Positions 24,453 through 33,565 of a stretch of DNA of 64,000 bases are shown here, piece by piece; position 1 is the stretch's first letter; each line of letters starts with the position of its first letter. A model generated the notes under the pieces. It saw only the letters and a program-made list of their open reading frames with translations. It ran no database searches and had not been told where the DNA came from. The stretch comes from Corynebacterium provencense (GTDB taxonomy: Bacteria > Actinomycetota > Actinomycetes > Mycobacteriales > Mycobacteriaceae), in contig LT160592.1 in NCBI GenBank assembly GCA_900049755.1, positions 849,040 to 913,039 on the forward strand. The letters run 5' to 3'. A program made the translations under genes and the position numbers.

Positions 24453-24533
24453 GATGGCTTCCTTTCGTTCATGTGACCCGCCGGTCGGCGGGACAGTGGG
24501 GTGTGGAACAGGTCTTCTGCCGAAGGACGCCGC

Positions 24534-25052
24534 TTACGCGGCCTCCTTCTTCTCCTGGAGCGCGGCAGCGAGCCGTGCGACCTGGGAAGCCGGGGCGTTG
24601 AACAGCTGCGCGGCCTTGGTGAGGGAGCCCTGCAGGGCGCCCGCCAGCTTGGCCAGGGTGGTCTCGCGGTTGTCCAGCTCGGCGATTGCCTCAACCTGGG
24701 CGGCGGACAGCGTGTTGCCGTCCATGTTGCCGCCCTTGATCACGAAGCTCTTGTGCTCGCCACCGAAGGCCTTCATGGCCTTGGCGGCGTCGACAGCCTC
24801 GCCACGGACGAACGCGATAGCGGTCGGTCCGGTCAGCTGAGCATCGTCGAGCTCCACGCCGGCCTGCTTCGCGGCCAGCCTGATCATGGTGTTCTTGGCG
24901 ACGGAGTAGGTCACGTCGGCACCCAGCGCCTTGCGCAGCTCGGTGGTCTCGGCGACCGTCAGTCCGCGGTACTCGGTGAGGATCGCGGCGGACGCGTCCT
25001 CGAAACGTGCGGTGAGCTCCGCCACGGACTCGGTGTTCTTCGCGTTTGCCAT
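24534..25052 (-). CDS. rplJ: 50S ribosomal protein L10
   Basis: Protein of 172 aa from ATG 25052 ([20 protein letters not shown]) with GGAGG 8 nt upstream. [18 protein letters not shown] and the C-terminal helix that carries the L7/L12 dimers ([10 protein letters not shown]) are present. It anchors the stalk. A perfect hairpin in its leader and a strong promoter lie upstream. Confidence 0.97.
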   Translation of the reverse strand: MANAKNTESVAELTARFEDASAAILTEYRGLTVAETTELRKALGADVTYSVAKNTMIRLAAKQAGVELDDAQLTGPTAIAFVRGEAVDAAKAMKAFGGEHKSFVIKGGNMDGNTLSAAQVEAIAELDNRETTLAKLAGALQGSLTKAAQLFNAPASQVARLAAALQEKKEAA

Positions 25053-25110
25053 ACTCTCGCCTCCTTCCTGATGTCTGTCAGTGTCGTGACCGCCGGGCCA
25101 CCGGAACGAC

Positions 25111-25145
25111 GACGCGCCCCGTGCCGCAGAGGCACGGGGCGCGTC
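25111..25145 (-). promoter_or_regulatory. perfect 15-bp hairpin in the rplJ leader
   Basis: GACGCGCCCCGTGCC, 5-nt loop and exact complement lie 59 bp before rplJ on its transcript. L10-L7/L12 binds leader RNA to repress its own operon in many bacteria, so this may be part of such a leader. It has no U tract on either strand. Confidence 0.55.
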
Positions 25146-25329
25146 GGAGGTCGTCTTCCCCGGGCGTGACCCGGCTGACCGACCTGACGTTCCTCGTGTT
25201 TCTCCTGCGCGGGCCGCCATCACTGTCGATGGTCCTTCGCCACTGTCCCCTGGGGGACGGCGGTGACCGACGGTCTTCGGTGAAACTTGAACGTCCGCGG
25301 GTGTACCCCGCGGTCAAACTTCGTGCTGA

Positions 25330-25357
25330 ACTCTAGACCCTCCGGGCCGGAAGTCAA
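25330..25357 (-). promoter_or_regulatory. rplJL promoter
   Basis: On the minus strand, TTGACT (5/6) and TAGAGT (4/6) have a 16-nt spacer. The leader would be about 270 nt and includes the hairpin at 25111-25145. Confidence 0.65.
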
Positions 25358-25394
25358 AATTGCGGCATCACGCCCCCGACATCCGGTCGTACGG

Positions 25395-25400
25395 TATGGT
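25395..25400 (+). promoter_or_regulatory. leaderless -10 box of the lipase gene
   Basis: TATGGT, 7-nt spacer, ATG 25408. This supports ATG 25408 over ATG 25396, which lies inside the box. Confidence 0.55.
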
Positions 25401-25407
25401 GCGGAAA

Positions 25408-26478
25408 ATGAAATCGTCGACCCGGACAACCACCGGCGCACACACCGACGCCGGATCACACAGTTTCCTGCGCGCCTTCCTCCAGTCCCGACGACATCCG
25501 GGACTGATGCCCCGGGGGATCAACGACTGGGACACCCCGCTGGACCCCGACGGACCCGGATCAGTCCCGGTCATCCTCATCCACGGCACCTGGATGAACA
25601 GCTACTGCACATGGTCCGGACTGGTACCGGAACTGCTCGCCGCCGGCCACCGGGTCTTCGCCCTCGACTACGGGCGTGACCCCTCATGCCTCCTCGGAAG
25701 GTCACCGGCCTGTTTCGGCAATGCCGCGCTCCTGGACTCTGCCCCGGAGGTCGCGGAATTCATCGACTCCGTCCTGGAGCGGACCGGTGCCCGCCAGGTC
25801 GACCTGGTCGGTCACTCCCAGGGGGTGGCCCAGGCCAGGCTCTACCTCACCGATTTCGGTGGGGCCGGCAGACCCGGCGACGGCGTCGCGCCGAAAGTAC
25901 GGCGACTCGTCGGATTCGCGGCGTCCCATCACGGCACCACCGCCTCCGGGGTCGGGACCCTGGGAAAGACGCTCCTCGCACGCGGATGGTACGCACCCCT
26001 GCGCAGGATCCTGGGACGGTGTGCCGAAGACCAGATGACAGGCTCCGCCACCATGGCCCACATCAACCGCGACGGCGACACCGTCCCCGGTGTCGACTAC
26101 ACCATGATCTGCTCACGTTACGACGAGGTCGTCACCCCGTGGCGGACCCAGCAGATGGACGCCGGAGAGGGAGCGGTGGTTCGCAACATCCTCGTCCAGG
26201 ACGAGGGCAACGGGCGGGACTTCAGCGAACATCTCGCGCTGCTCTACTCGCCCCGTGCCCTCGACATCGCGCTGGAGGCACTCGACCACGGCCCCGAGGG
26301 GGACTACCGCAGACGTCGTCCGACGGTCAGGGGCGCCGTGGTACCGCTGTGGGGGGCGGTCGGGAAACGGAGGAATGCGGCGTCCTCCACCGTCTCCGCC
26401 ACCGCCCCTGCGGGCACAGGGGCGACTGCCGCCGGAAACTCCCCCGCGGACGCGGAAAGCCCCGCCCTGCGTCAGTGA
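25408..26478 (+). CDS. alpha/beta hydrolase, lipase (EstA/class 2-like)
   Basis: Protein of 356 aa. The fold starts at VPVILIHGTWMNSYCTW (oxyanion HG at 59-60), and the nucleophile elbow is GHSQG with Ser137. YDEVVTPW supplies the likely acidic residue and DFSEHLAL a candidate His. This resembles triacylglycerol lipases of actinobacteria. No clear N-terminal signal peptide is seen, so it may be intracellular or exported by another route. It stands alone between two minus-strand ribosomal units. Confidence 0.78.
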   Translation: MKSSTRTTTGAHTDAGSHSFLRAFLQSRRHPGLMPRGINDWDTPLDPDGPGSVPVILIHGTWMNSYCTWSGLVPELLAAGHRVFALDYGRDPSCLLGRSPACFGNAALLDSAPEVAEFIDSVLERTGARQVDLVGHSQGVAQARLYLTDFGGAGRPGDGVAPKVRRLVGFAASHHGTTASGVGTLGKTLLARGWYAPLRRILGRCAEDQMTGSATMAHINRDGDTVPGVDYTMICSRYDEVVTPWRTQQMDAGEGAVVRNILVQDEGNGRDFSEHLALLYSPRALDIALEALDHGPEGDYRRRRPTVRGAVVPLWGAVGKRRNAASSTVSATAPAGTGATAAGNSPADAESPALRQ

Positions 26479-26491
26479 ACGCGGACGGGGC
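26458..26491. terminator. terminator between the lipase gene and rplA
   Basis: A GCCCCG(T)CC-GCGT stem with one bulge and a G-U pair overlaps the end of the lipase gene and is followed on the minus strand by TTTCC. It probably terminates rplKA, and its use by the lipase unit is unclear. Confidence 0.5.
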
Positions 26492-26552
26492 CTGCCGGAG
26501 AAGCAGTCAGGTCAGACCGGAGCCTGGCCGGAGCCGGGCCGACCGGGCAGAA

Positions 26553-27257
26553 CTACTCTGCGTACGCCTTGACCACGGTCGGGTCCACGGGAATGCCCGG
26601 ACCGGAGGTCGTGGAGACGGTGATCTTCTTCAGGTAGATGCCCTTCGACGCGGAGGGCTTCAGGCGGAGAAGCTCGTCGACGAGGGCGCCGTAGTTCTCT
26701 GCCAGTGCCTTCTCGGAGAAGGACGCCTTGCCGATGACGGCGTGCAGGTTCGCAGCCTTGTCGACGCGGAAGGAGATCTTGCCGCCCTTGATCTCGGTGA
26801 CGGCCTTGGCGACGTCGGTGGTGACGGTGCCGGTCTTGGGGTTCGGCATCAGACCACGCGGGCCGAGGACGCGTGCCACACGGCCGACCTTGGCCATCTG
26901 GTCCGGGGTCGCGATGGCGGCGTCGAAGTCCGTCCAGCCGCCCTGGATCTTCTCGATCAGCTCAGCGGTTCCGACGGCGTCGGCCCCGGCCTCCTCCGCG
27001 GCGGTGGCGTTCGGGCCCTCGGCGAAGACGATGACCCGGACATTCTTGCCGGTGCCGTTGGGGAGGGAGACGGTACCGCGGACCAGCTGGTCAGCCTTGC
27101 GGGGATCGACTCCCAGGCGGACAGCGACGTCGACGGTGGCGTCGAAATTGCTGGAGGAGGTCTCCTTGGCCAGCTTCGCTGCCTCGAGAGGACGGTAGAG
27201 ACGATCGGAGTCGATCTTCTCGGCGGCGGCCTTGTAGGCCTTCGAGTTCTTGCTCAT
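26553..27257 (-). CDS. rplA: 50S ribosomal protein L1
   Basis: Protein of 234 aa from ATG 27257 ([20 protein letters not shown]). Conserved segments include [14 protein letters not shown], and AIATPDQM precedes it. L1 forms the mobile stalk at the E site and commonly represses the L11-L1 operon by binding its mRNA. It lies 116 bp after rplK. Confidence 0.97.
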   Translation of the reverse strand: MSKNSKAYKAAAEKIDSDRLYRPLEAAKLAKETSSSNFDATVDVAVRLGVDPRKADQLVRGTVSLPNGTGKNVRVIVFAEGPNATAAEEAGADAVGTAELIEKIQGGWTDFDAAIATPDQMAKVGRVARVLGPRGLMPNPKTGTVTTDVAKAVTEIKGGKISFRVDKAANLHAVIGKASFSEKALAENYGALVDELLRLKPSASKGIYLKKITVSTTSGPGIPVDPTVVKAYAE

Positions 27258-27373
27258 TTCAGGTTCCAATCAGTGTGGACGGGAATGTGGTGCGGGCCGG
27301 AGCGGGCCCTGCCACGGTGACGGTCCTGTGGCCCACCTGCATGGCGGACCACCGGACGTGACCGGAGACGGCC

Positions 27374-27817
27374 TTACTTGGCCGGGATTCCGGTGACGAC
27401 GATGCCCATGGAGCGGGCGGTGCCGGCGATGATGCGGGCGCCGTTCTCCAGGTCGTTGGCGTTGATGTCCTCGAACTTGGTCTGGGCGATCTCACGGCAC
27501 TGCTCCCAGGTGACCTCACCGACCTTGTCGGTGTGGGGGACGCCGGATCCCTTCTGGATGCCGGCTGCCTTGAGGAGCAGCTTGGCGGCCGGAGGAGTCT
27601 TCAGCTTGAAGTCGAAGCTACGGTCCTCGTAGACGGTGATCTCCACCGGCACGACGTTGCCGCGCTGCGACTCGGTCGCCGCATTGTAGGCCTTGCAGAA
27701 CTCCATGATGTTGACGCCGTGCGCACCGAGCGCCGGGCCGACCGGAGGAGCCGGGTTCGCGGCACCTGCCTGGATCTGCAGCTTGATCAGGCCGGTGACC
27801 TTCTTCTTCTTCGCCAT
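27374..27817 (-). CDS. rplK: 50S ribosomal protein L11
   Basis: Protein of 147 aa from ATG 27817 ([18 protein letters not shown]) with GAGGTG upstream. The proline-rich N-terminal helix [21 protein letters not shown] is the thiostrepton-binding region. L11 forms the factor-binding stalk base. Confidence 0.97.
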   Translation of the reverse strand: MAKKKKVTGLIKLQIQAGAANPAPPVGPALGAHGVNIMEFCKAYNAATESQRGNVVPVEITVYEDRSFDFKLKTPPAAKLLLKAAGIQKGSGVPHTDKVGEVTWEQCREIAQTKFEDINANDLENGARIIAGTARSMGIVVTGIPAK

Positions 27818-27935
27818 GTTGCACCTCTTCACGTGGTATCAGACTCAGCGTGTCCGGTCGTGGCGACGACGGGACGGTCTGACCGGATGCCGGATTGTGT
27901 ACCGGCCACCGGGTGGGAATGTCATGTCATGCCGA

Positions 27936-27959
27936 CTGCACGGTCTCTGAACCGTGCAG
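27936..27959 (-). promoter_or_regulatory. 9-bp hairpin between nusG and rplK
   Basis: CTGCACGGT, 6-nt loop, ACCGTGCAG. There is no U tract. It lies just after nusG in the direction of transcription and may be a pause or processing site. Confidence 0.35.
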
Positions 27960-27974
27960 GCAACCTGCCAGATC

Positions 27975-28784
27975 TTAGTTGAGCTTCTCCACCTGATCAA
28001 ACTCCAGCTCCACGGGGGTCTCGCGACCGAAGATGGACACCAGTGCCTTGAGCTTGCTGTTGGCCGCGTCGATCTCCGAGATGGTCGCCGACACAGAGGC
28101 GAACGGTCCGGAGAGCACGGTCACCGACTCCCCCACCTCGTAGTCGACCTCGACCTGGTTGGCGGCCGGGGTCGGTGCCATGGCCACACCCGTGGACGAG
28201 ACGTCCACACCGGACGCGGAATCGGTCCCGGCGTCCGGGGAGACCGTCGCGGTCTCCGGGGGGAGAAGGAACTTGGCGACCTCGCGGATACGCACCGGGG
28301 TCGGTTCACCGGCATTGCCGACGAAGGACGTCACACCCGGGGTGTCACGGATGACGGACCAGGAAGGGTCGTCGAGTTCCACGCGGACCAGCACGTAGCC
28401 GGGCAGGAGCTTCTGCTTGACCTGCTTACGCTTGCCGTCCTTGACCTGGGTGACCTCCTCGATCGGTACGACCACCTCGTGGATCTGCTGGTCGACCCCG
28501 AGGGTCTGCGCCCTCATCTCGAGGTTCGTCTTCACCTTGTTCTCGTAACCGGAGTAGCACTGGATGATGTACCACTGGCCGGGCAGCTTCTTGAGGGCCC
28601 GCATGAACTCCCGGAGCCGGGTCTTGTACGCCTCGAGGGCGGCGTCCTCGGGACTGACCTCGGCCTCTTCTCCCTCCGGTGAGGACTGCAGTTCCGTCAC
28701 GGACTGCTGGACGTCCTCCTGCGCGGCTGCCGCGAGACCCTCCGCGCTGAGCTTCTCGGCCGAAGCCTCGTTCTGCTCACTCAT
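27975..28784 (-). CDS. nusG: transcription termination/antitermination factor NusG
   Basis: Protein of 269 aa from ATG 28784, with AAGGAG upstream. A long acidic N-terminal extension (about 1-83) precedes the NGN domain ([20 protein letters not shown]), and the KOW domain ([15 protein letters not shown]) is at the C-terminus. A Ser/Pro/Ala linker of about 40 residues separates them, longer than in E. coli, as in other actinobacteria. It binds RNA polymerase and couples it to S10/ribosome or Rho. Confidence 0.96.
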   Translation of the reverse strand: MSEQNEASAEKLSAEGLAAAAQEDVQQSVTELQSSPEGEEAEVSPEDAALEAYKTRLREFMRALKKLPGQWYIIQCYSGYENKVKTNLEMRAQTLGVDQQIHEVVVPIEEVTQVKDGKRKQVKQKLLPGYVLVRVELDDPSWSVIRDTPGVTSFVGNAGEPTPVRIREVAKFLLPPETATVSPDAGTDSASGVDVSSTGVAMAPTPAANQVEVDYEVGESVTVLSGPFASVSATISEIDAANSKLKALVSIFGRETPVELEFDQVEKLN

Positions 28785-28849
28785 GGCTTGCTCCTTTCGA
28801 CATTCTGCGGGGGCGTGTGCGACCACCTGCCGGTCAACGGTCCCGCATG

Positions 28850-28881
28850 AAAAATCCGCCTCGCCGGAGTGGCGGAGGCGG
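28850..28881 (-). terminator. intrinsic terminator or attenuator between secE and nusG
   Basis: CCGCCTCCGCC...GGCGAGGCGG (one bulge) followed by ATTTTTC on the minus strand. It lies 28 bp after the secE stop and 65 bp before nusG. A TAGAAT sequence at 28897-28902 could be a -10 for nusG, which would place the hairpin in the nusG leader. Confidence 0.65.
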
Positions 28882-28908
28882 TCGTGATCTGCGCCGATTC
28901 TAGCACGG

Positions 28909-29223
28909 TCAGAAGCCGAAGATGAACTCCACGCCCTCGTGGGTGAGGAAGTCGACGGAAGCGCACAGCGCGACCATGATGACGAGGAAGATCACCGTGA
29001 TGATGACCGAGGAGACCATTTCCCGGCCGGTGGGCCAGATGACCTTCTTCATCTCCCTGCCCACCGAACTGACGTAGGCGACCGGTCCGCGGGAGCCGCG
29101 GGCGTCTGCGTCATCGGTGGCCCTGGAGGATGCGACCCTGTCGGTCCTCCCCTGCTCTGCACCGGTGATCTGCCGCTTACCGGCAGGCCGCAGACGGGTG
29201 TTGGTGGTGTTCTCGTCGGACAC
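28909..29223 (-). CDS. secE: preprotein translocase subunit SecE
   Basis: Protein of 104 aa. A charged N-terminus is followed by the conserved amphipathic helix [17 protein letters not shown] and one membrane helix ([20 protein letters not shown]). SecE clamps SecY. tRNA-Trp lies just upstream and nusG downstream, the classic order. Confidence 0.96.
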   Translation of the reverse strand: MSDENTTNTRLRPAGKRQITGAEQGRTDRVASSRATDDADARGSRGPVAYVSSVGREMKKVIWPTGREMVSSVIITVIFLVIMVALCASVDFLTHEGVEFIFGF

Positions 29224-29305
29224 GGGCGGTGCTCCTTAACGTAGTAGTCCCCGACCCAGGTTAGCCGATCATGTTCTTCGGCGTCCCCCGGGCCGGGGAT
29301 CAGTG

Positions 29306-29378
<73 letters not shown>

Positions 29379-29492
29379 AGACGGTGCCACTCACTCCTGC
29401 CGGGGTGAGCTCCCGGAAAGTGTAGCAGTAGCCCGGGCGGGAGGACAAATGGTCCGGCGCACACGGACTCCTGCCCCGGGCCCGGACAGAGC

Positions 29493-29529
29493 AAAGCCCC
29501 GCGGCCGTCTGTGACGGACGCGGGGCGTT
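29493..29529 (-). terminator. terminator after tRNA-Met
   Basis: Stem GCCCCGCG with an inner CCGTC/GACGG, then TTTGC on the minus strand, 14 bp downstream of tRNA-Met. Confidence 0.7.
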
Positions 29530-29545
29530 CCCCGGCCAGATCTGG

Positions 29546-29619
29546 TAGCGATGCGGAGGATCGAACTCCGGACCTCACGATTATGAGTCGTGCGCTCTAA
29601 CCATCTGAGCTACACCGCC
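29546..29619 (-). tRNA. tRNA-Met, elongator (anticodon CAT)
   Basis: A 74-nt cloverleaf, GGCGGTGTAGCTCAGATGG at the 5' side, with the anticodon in CTCATAA. Its paired acceptor base 1 and D-arm differ from initiator tRNA. CCA is encoded at 29543-29545. Confidence 0.96.
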
Positions 29620-29641
29620 ACGGTCATCGCAAAATGACTGG

Positions 29642-29714
29642 AGCCCCCTGACAGAATCGAACTGTCGACCTTTTCCTTACCATGGAAACGCTCTGCCGAC
29701 TGAGCTAAGGGGGC
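29642..29714 (-). tRNA. tRNA-Thr (anticodon GGT)
   Basis: A 73-nt cloverleaf starting GCCCCCTTAGCTCAGTCGG with the anticodon in CATGGTAA. CCA is encoded at 29639-29641. It lies 22 bp upstream of tRNA-Met and is probably co-transcribed with it. Confidence 0.97.
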
Positions 29715-29903
29715 ATGCTCACAGACACCCGGCATATGCCGCTCGTCTGAAGCCTGGGATAGCATAACCAGCTGCTCCACAGTACACCAAATCCACAGGT
29801 CACGGCAGAGAACGGCAGAGAACGACGCGCGAGGAGCCCGGCGCAACTCCGGACAGCCCGGCACAGCCTGACCAGACCCGGCACCGCCTAAGCGACCGCA
29901 GAC

Positions 29904-29940
29904 GAAAAACCGCCTCCCGGAAAACTTCCGGAAGGCGGTT
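29904..29940 (-). terminator. terminator after tRNA-Tyr
   Basis: AACCGCCTTCCGGAA...TTCCGGGAGGCGGTT followed by TTTCG on the minus strand. A strong intrinsic terminator 20 bp after the tRNA. Confidence 0.88.
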
Positions 29941-29960
29941 GTTCCTGGTGTCTCAACCAG

Positions 29961-30042
29961 TGCCAGGTAGAGGATTCGAACCTCTGAAGGCAATGCCGGC
30001 GGATTTACAGTCCGCTCCCTTTGGCCGCTCGGGCAACCTGGC
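29961..30042 (-). tRNA. tRNA-Tyr (anticodon GTA)
   Basis: An 82-nt tRNA with a long variable arm (class II). Acceptor GCCAGG...CCTGGC, anticodon loop CTGTAAA. CCA is not encoded. It has its own terminator. Confidence 0.97.
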
Positions 30043-30185
30043 AAGCACTTGTCGTTGCGCCGGATACGTTACTACGAACCCTGTAGTCCTCCGCAAACCT
30101 GCAGGTAACGACCTACAAATCAGAGAATGAGAGGACCCGTCCGGCAGGGACGGCAGGGACTGCCCCGCCCACCCCGGTGTCCCCG

Positions 30186-31226
30186 CTAACCCAGCCGCTC
30201 CAGCGAGAAGTCCATGAGCCTGCGCAGTGCGGTCGTGACGGCCCCCTCAGGCAGCCGGGACAGTTCCGCCTCCCCGCGCCTGCGGTAGTGCTCCACGTCC
30301 GCCAGGGAGCGCTCACGGCCCTGCGACGCCCGGATGAGCTCCAGCGCCTCGTCGACGAGAGCGTCCTCCGTCACCGGGCCGGTGAGGATCTCCCGCAGCC
30401 GGGCACCTCCCGCACTGTCCTCCTTCAGCGCGTAGAGCACCGGCAGGGTGAACACGCCCTCCCGCAGGTCGGTGCCGGGGGTCTTCCCCGACTCCTCCGG
30501 GTCGGACCACACGTCGATGATGTCGTCGACGATCTGGAAGACCTGTCCGAGGTTGCGGCCGAAGTTGAACAGCGCGTCCCGGGTGTCCTCCGTGGCCCCG
30601 CCGTGCAGGGCTCCGAGGAACCCGGCCGAGGCGATGAGCACCCCGGTCTTCTCCTGGATCACGGTCATGTAGTGCTCCACCGGATCCTCGTCGGGCGGGC
30701 AGCCGACGGTCTCGCGCATCTGACCGGTGACGAGTTCGCCGAACGTCTCGGAGAAGTGCCTGACCGTGTCGGTGCCGAGGTCCGCCATGATCGAGGACGC
30801 CACCGCGAAGATGTAGTCGCCTGCGAGAATCGCCACCGAGTTGTCCCACCGTGCGTTCGCGCTCGGTGCGCCCCGTCTGCGGTCCGCCTCGTCCATCACG
30901 TCGTCGTGGTACAGGGTGGCGAGGTGGGTCAGTTCGACGACCACGGCGGCGTTGATGACCTGCCCGGGCGCCGGTGCCGGGGCGCCGTCACCCGCAGAAC
31001 CCGCACTGTCGCCGTAGCGTGACGCCAGCAGCGCGAACATGGGGCGGAACCTCTTGCCGCCGGCGAGAGCCAGATGCCGCACCTTGTCGGTGAGGAAGCT
31101 CTCCCCCGTCGACAGGGATGTCTGGAGGGTCGACTCGACACGGGCCATCCCTTCCGTGATGAAGTCGTTGAGGGCGGCGTCCCCCAGATCCAACCCCATC
31201 TGTTCACCGGAGTTAGTACGTGCCAT
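30186..31226 (-). CDS. long-chain polyprenyl diphosphate synthase
   Basis: Protein of 346 aa from ATG 31226. The first Asp-rich motif LYHDDVMDEADRRRG and the second FQIVDDIIDVWSD are intact, with GGKRFRPM upstream. The position next to menJ and menG indicates it makes the menaquinone side chain, as grcC/hepT/ispB-type enzymes do. Chain length cannot be read reliably. No leaderless box was seen; GAGG lies about 10 nt before the start. Confidence 0.9.
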   Translation of the reverse strand: MARTNSGEQMGLDLGDAALNDFITEGMARVESTLQTSLSTGESFLTDKVRHLALAGGKRFRPMFALLASRYGDSAGSAGDGAPAPAPGQVINAAVVVELTHLATLYHDDVMDEADRRRGAPSANARWDNSVAILAGDYIFAVASSIMADLGTDTVRHFSETFGELVTGQMRETVGCPPDEDPVEHYMTVIQEKTGVLIASAGFLGALHGGATEDTRDALFNFGRNLGQVFQIVDDIIDVWSDPEESGKTPGTDLREGVFTLPVLYALKEDSAGGARLREILTGPVTEDALVDEALELIRASQGRERSLADVEHYRRRGEAELSRLPEGAVTTALRRLMDFSLERLG

Positions 31227-31349
31227 GAATTCCGTAGCCTCTGTCCGTCGTCCGTCAGTCACCGTGCCGCCCGCGCACGGTCGCACACTGAGGAACAACC
31301 ATATCCCAGCGGAGCCCGGTGTTCCTATACCGCGGTGCCTGCCGCATGC

Positions 31350-31355
31350 GACAAT
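31350..31355 (+). promoter_or_regulatory. leaderless -10 box of menJ
   Basis: GACAAT (first base off the TANNNT consensus), 8-nt spacer, GTG 31364. Confidence 0.45.
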
Positions 31356-31363
31356 GGTCCGCT

Positions 31364-32731
31364 GTGAACACCACCCCCCTTCCGTCCGACTGCAGCCTCC
31401 TTGTCATCGGCGGGGGCCCCGCCGGATCAGCGGTGGCGGCCTCCGCGGCTCTCGCCGGGATGGACGTCACTGTTGTCGACATGCAGGAGTTCCCCCGGGA
31501 CAAGACCTGCGGTGACGGCCTGACCCCTCGCGCCGTCCACGCGCTGACCAGGCTGTGGGGAGGTGACCCCGGCGAACCGTCGCCCCGCACCGGCTCTCCG
31601 GGGATCCTCTCCGGCCGCCCCGAGATCCGGGGACTGGCTCTGCACGGTTTCGGCGGTTCGGTCCGCACCCCCTGGCCCGACCACCCGTCCTTCCCTCCCC
31701 GGGGTTCCGCGGTACCCCGCACCACCCTGGACGCGGCCCTGCTCGACTTCGCGGCCGCATGCGGGGCCCGGGTCGTCACCGGGTGGAAGGCGGTGGACGT
31801 CTCACATGTCGGGGCGTCCACCGCCGGAACTGTCGGCTCGGTGACCTTCCGTTCCACGGAACGTGACAGGAAGGAGACCCGCACGGTGCGCTGCGACACC
31901 CTCGTGCTCGCCGAAGGGGTGCGCAGCGGTGTCGCCCGGCTGCTGGGTGTGCGGTGGCTCCGGGGTCTGGTCCACGGCGTCGCCGCCCGCTCGTACTGTC
32001 CCACCCCGTACGGTGACGAGCCGTGGATCCACTCCCACCTGGAACTGAGGGACGCCGAGGGGGTCGCGCAGCCCGGTTACGGCTGGATCTTCCCCCTGGG
32101 ACCGGAGGAGGACGGGGAGGGGACGCGTGGAGTCAACCTGGGCTGCGGTGCCCTGTCGACCTCGCGGCGTCCTGCCAAGGTCAACGTGAAGAAACTGCTC
32201 GGCGAGTACGCGGACCTGGTCCGCGGGGAGTGGGAGCTCGGTGAGCCGCGGGAGGTCACCTCCGCCCTGCTGCCCATGGGCGGGGCGGTGACCCGGGTGT
32301 CCGGGGTGAACTGGGCGGCGGTCGGGGACACCGCGGCCCTGGTCAACCCCCTCAACGGTGAGGGGATCGACTACGCCCTCGAGTCCGCCCAGGATCTTGT
32401 CGAACTGCTGCCGGACGCCGCGGCCTCCCCCGACGGGCTGCGTCACATCTGGCCCGCCCACCTGCGCCGGCAGTACGGTGACGCCTTCTCCCTGGCGCGG
32501 CGTCTGTCAACCCTGCTGACGATGCCGGGACTGCTGTCTGCCGTGGGTCCTCTGGGGATGCGCGGTCCGCTCTCCGACCGGATGATGGCTGCGGCGACAC
32601 GGCTCATGGGTAACCTTGTCACCCCTGCCGACCGTGATCTCACCGCCCGGGTGTGGCTGGCCGCCGGCCGGCTGTCCGTCGGCCATGACCGGTACCGTCA
32701 CCCTGATTCCCGGCCTTTGTTCGGCGTGTGA
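31364..32731 (+). CDS. menJ: geranylgeranyl-reductase family protein, menaquinone reductase MenJ-like
   Basis: Protein of 455 aa from GTG 31364, chosen by the leaderless spacing and because FAD binding begins soon after (LLVIGGGPAGSAVAAS). VNWAAVGDTAALVNPLNGEGIDYALES is the second conserved FAD region (quoted here as landmarks). In M. tuberculosis, MenJ reduces one isoprene of menaquinone, giving MK-9(II-H2). Its place between the polyprenyl synthase and menG agrees. It converges on menG. Confidence 0.85.
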   Translation: MNTTPLPSDCSLLVIGGGPAGSAVAASAALAGMDVTVVDMQEFPRDKTCGDGLTPRAVHALTRLWGGDPGEPSPRTGSPGILSGRPEIRGLALHGFGGSVRTPWPDHPSFPPRGSAVPRTTLDAALLDFAAACGARVVTGWKAVDVSHVGASTAGTVGSVTFRSTERDRKETRTVRCDTLVLAEGVRSGVARLLGVRWLRGLVHGVAARSYCPTPYGDEPWIHSHLELRDAEGVAQPGYGWIFPLGPEEDGEGTRGVNLGCGALSTSRRPAKVNVKKLLGEYADLVRGEWELGEPREVTSALLPMGGAVTRVSGVNWAAVGDTAALVNPLNGEGIDYALESAQDLVELLPDAAASPDGLRHIWPAHLRRQYGDAFSLARRLSTLLTMPGLLSAVGPLGMRGPLSDRMMAAATRLMGNLVTPADRDLTARVWLAAGRLSVGHDRYRHPDSRPLFGV

Positions 32732-32761
32732 CGCCCGGCAGGGGACGGGTCCGGATCCGGG

Positions 32762-32826
32762 CGTCAGCCCCGTGTGTCAGACCCGTGTGTCAGACCCTGA
32801 TGTCAGGACCTGGCGTCAGGACCCAG
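32762..32826. repeat. five 13-bp tandem repeats between menJ and menG
   Basis: Units start at 32762, 32775, 32788, 32801 and 32814 with consensus YGTCAGRMCCNNG. They fill most of the 130-bp convergent gap. Function unknown; they could mark the transcript ends. Confidence 0.7.
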
Positions 32827-32861
32827 TCACAGTGAAGTCCCCCGACAGGTCCTCCTCTGCC

Positions 32862-33551
32862 TCACAGGGGTTTCGTCGCACTGTGCAGCGCGGTGATGCC
32901 GAGGGTGAGGTTCTGCCAGCCGCAGTCCTGCCAGCCGTTGTCATTGATGATTTCGGCGAGGGACTCCTGGTCCGGCCAGGCACGGATCGACTCGGCGAGG
33001 TAGACGTAGGCCTCGGCGTTCGAGGACACCGCCCTGGCCACCACCGGCAGGGCCCGCATGAGGTACTCCTTGTAGACCGTGGAGAACACGGGGACGACAG
33101 GGGTGGAGAACTCGCAGACGGTCAGGCGTCCGCCCGGTCTTGTGACCCGGGCCATCTCCCTGAGACCGGCTGCCGGATCGACGATGTTCCGCAGTCCGAA
33201 GCTGATGGTCACCGCGTCGAAGGTGCCGTCGGGGAAGGGCAGCTCCATGGCGTCACCGCACACCTTGGGCACGTCCCGGTCGGCCCCGGCTGCGAGCATC
33301 CCCTGCGAGAAGTCACAGGCGACACACCATGCCCCGGACTCGGCAAGCTCGACGGTGGACACCGCGGTACCGGCCGCAAGGTCGAGGACGACATCTCCCG
33401 GGGCCAGCCCGAGGCGGCGTCTGGTGCGTCTGCGCCACAACCGGTCCTGCCCGAAGGACAGGACGGTGTTGGTGAGGTCGTAGTTCTTGCCGACGGCGTC
33501 GAACATCGTGGCGACGTCGTGCGGGTCTTTCTCCAGGCTGGCTCGCGACAT
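32862..33551 (-). CDS. menG: demethylmenaquinone methyltransferase
   Basis: Protein of 229 aa from ATG 33551 ([22 protein letters not shown]). The SAM motif [20 protein letters not shown], the UbiE signature [12 protein letters not shown] and [11 protein letters not shown] are present. It methylates demethylmenaquinone in the last step of the pathway. The start is set by TAGAGT 8 nt upstream (leaderless). A longer upstream frame overlaps the DUF3592 gene and is not used. Confidence 0.95.
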   Translation of the reverse strand: MSRASLEKDPHDVATMFDAVGKNYDLTNTVLSFGQDRLWRRRTRRRLGLAPGDVVLDLAAGTAVSTVELAESGAWCVACDFSQGMLAAGADRDVPKVCGDAMELPFPDGTFDAVTISFGLRNIVDPAAGLREMARVTRPGGRLTVCEFSTPVVPVFSTVYKEYLMRALPVVARAVSSNAEAYVYLAESIRAWPDQESLAEIINDNGWQDCGWQNLTLGITALHSATKPL

Positions 33552-33559
33552 GTCAGCCC

Positions 33560-33565
33560 ACTCTA
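33560..33565 (-). promoter_or_regulatory. leaderless -10 box of menG
   Basis: TAGAGT, 8-nt spacer, ATG 33551. It overlaps the end of the DUF3592 gene. Confidence 0.6.

Larger units (their letters stand above)
25053..25407. other. divergent control region of rplJ and the lipase gene
   Basis: This 355-bp gap contains the rplJ leader hairpin (25111-25145), the rplJ promoter (25330-25357) and the leaderless -10 of the lipase gene (25395-25400). No further gene was seen. Confidence 0.6.
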
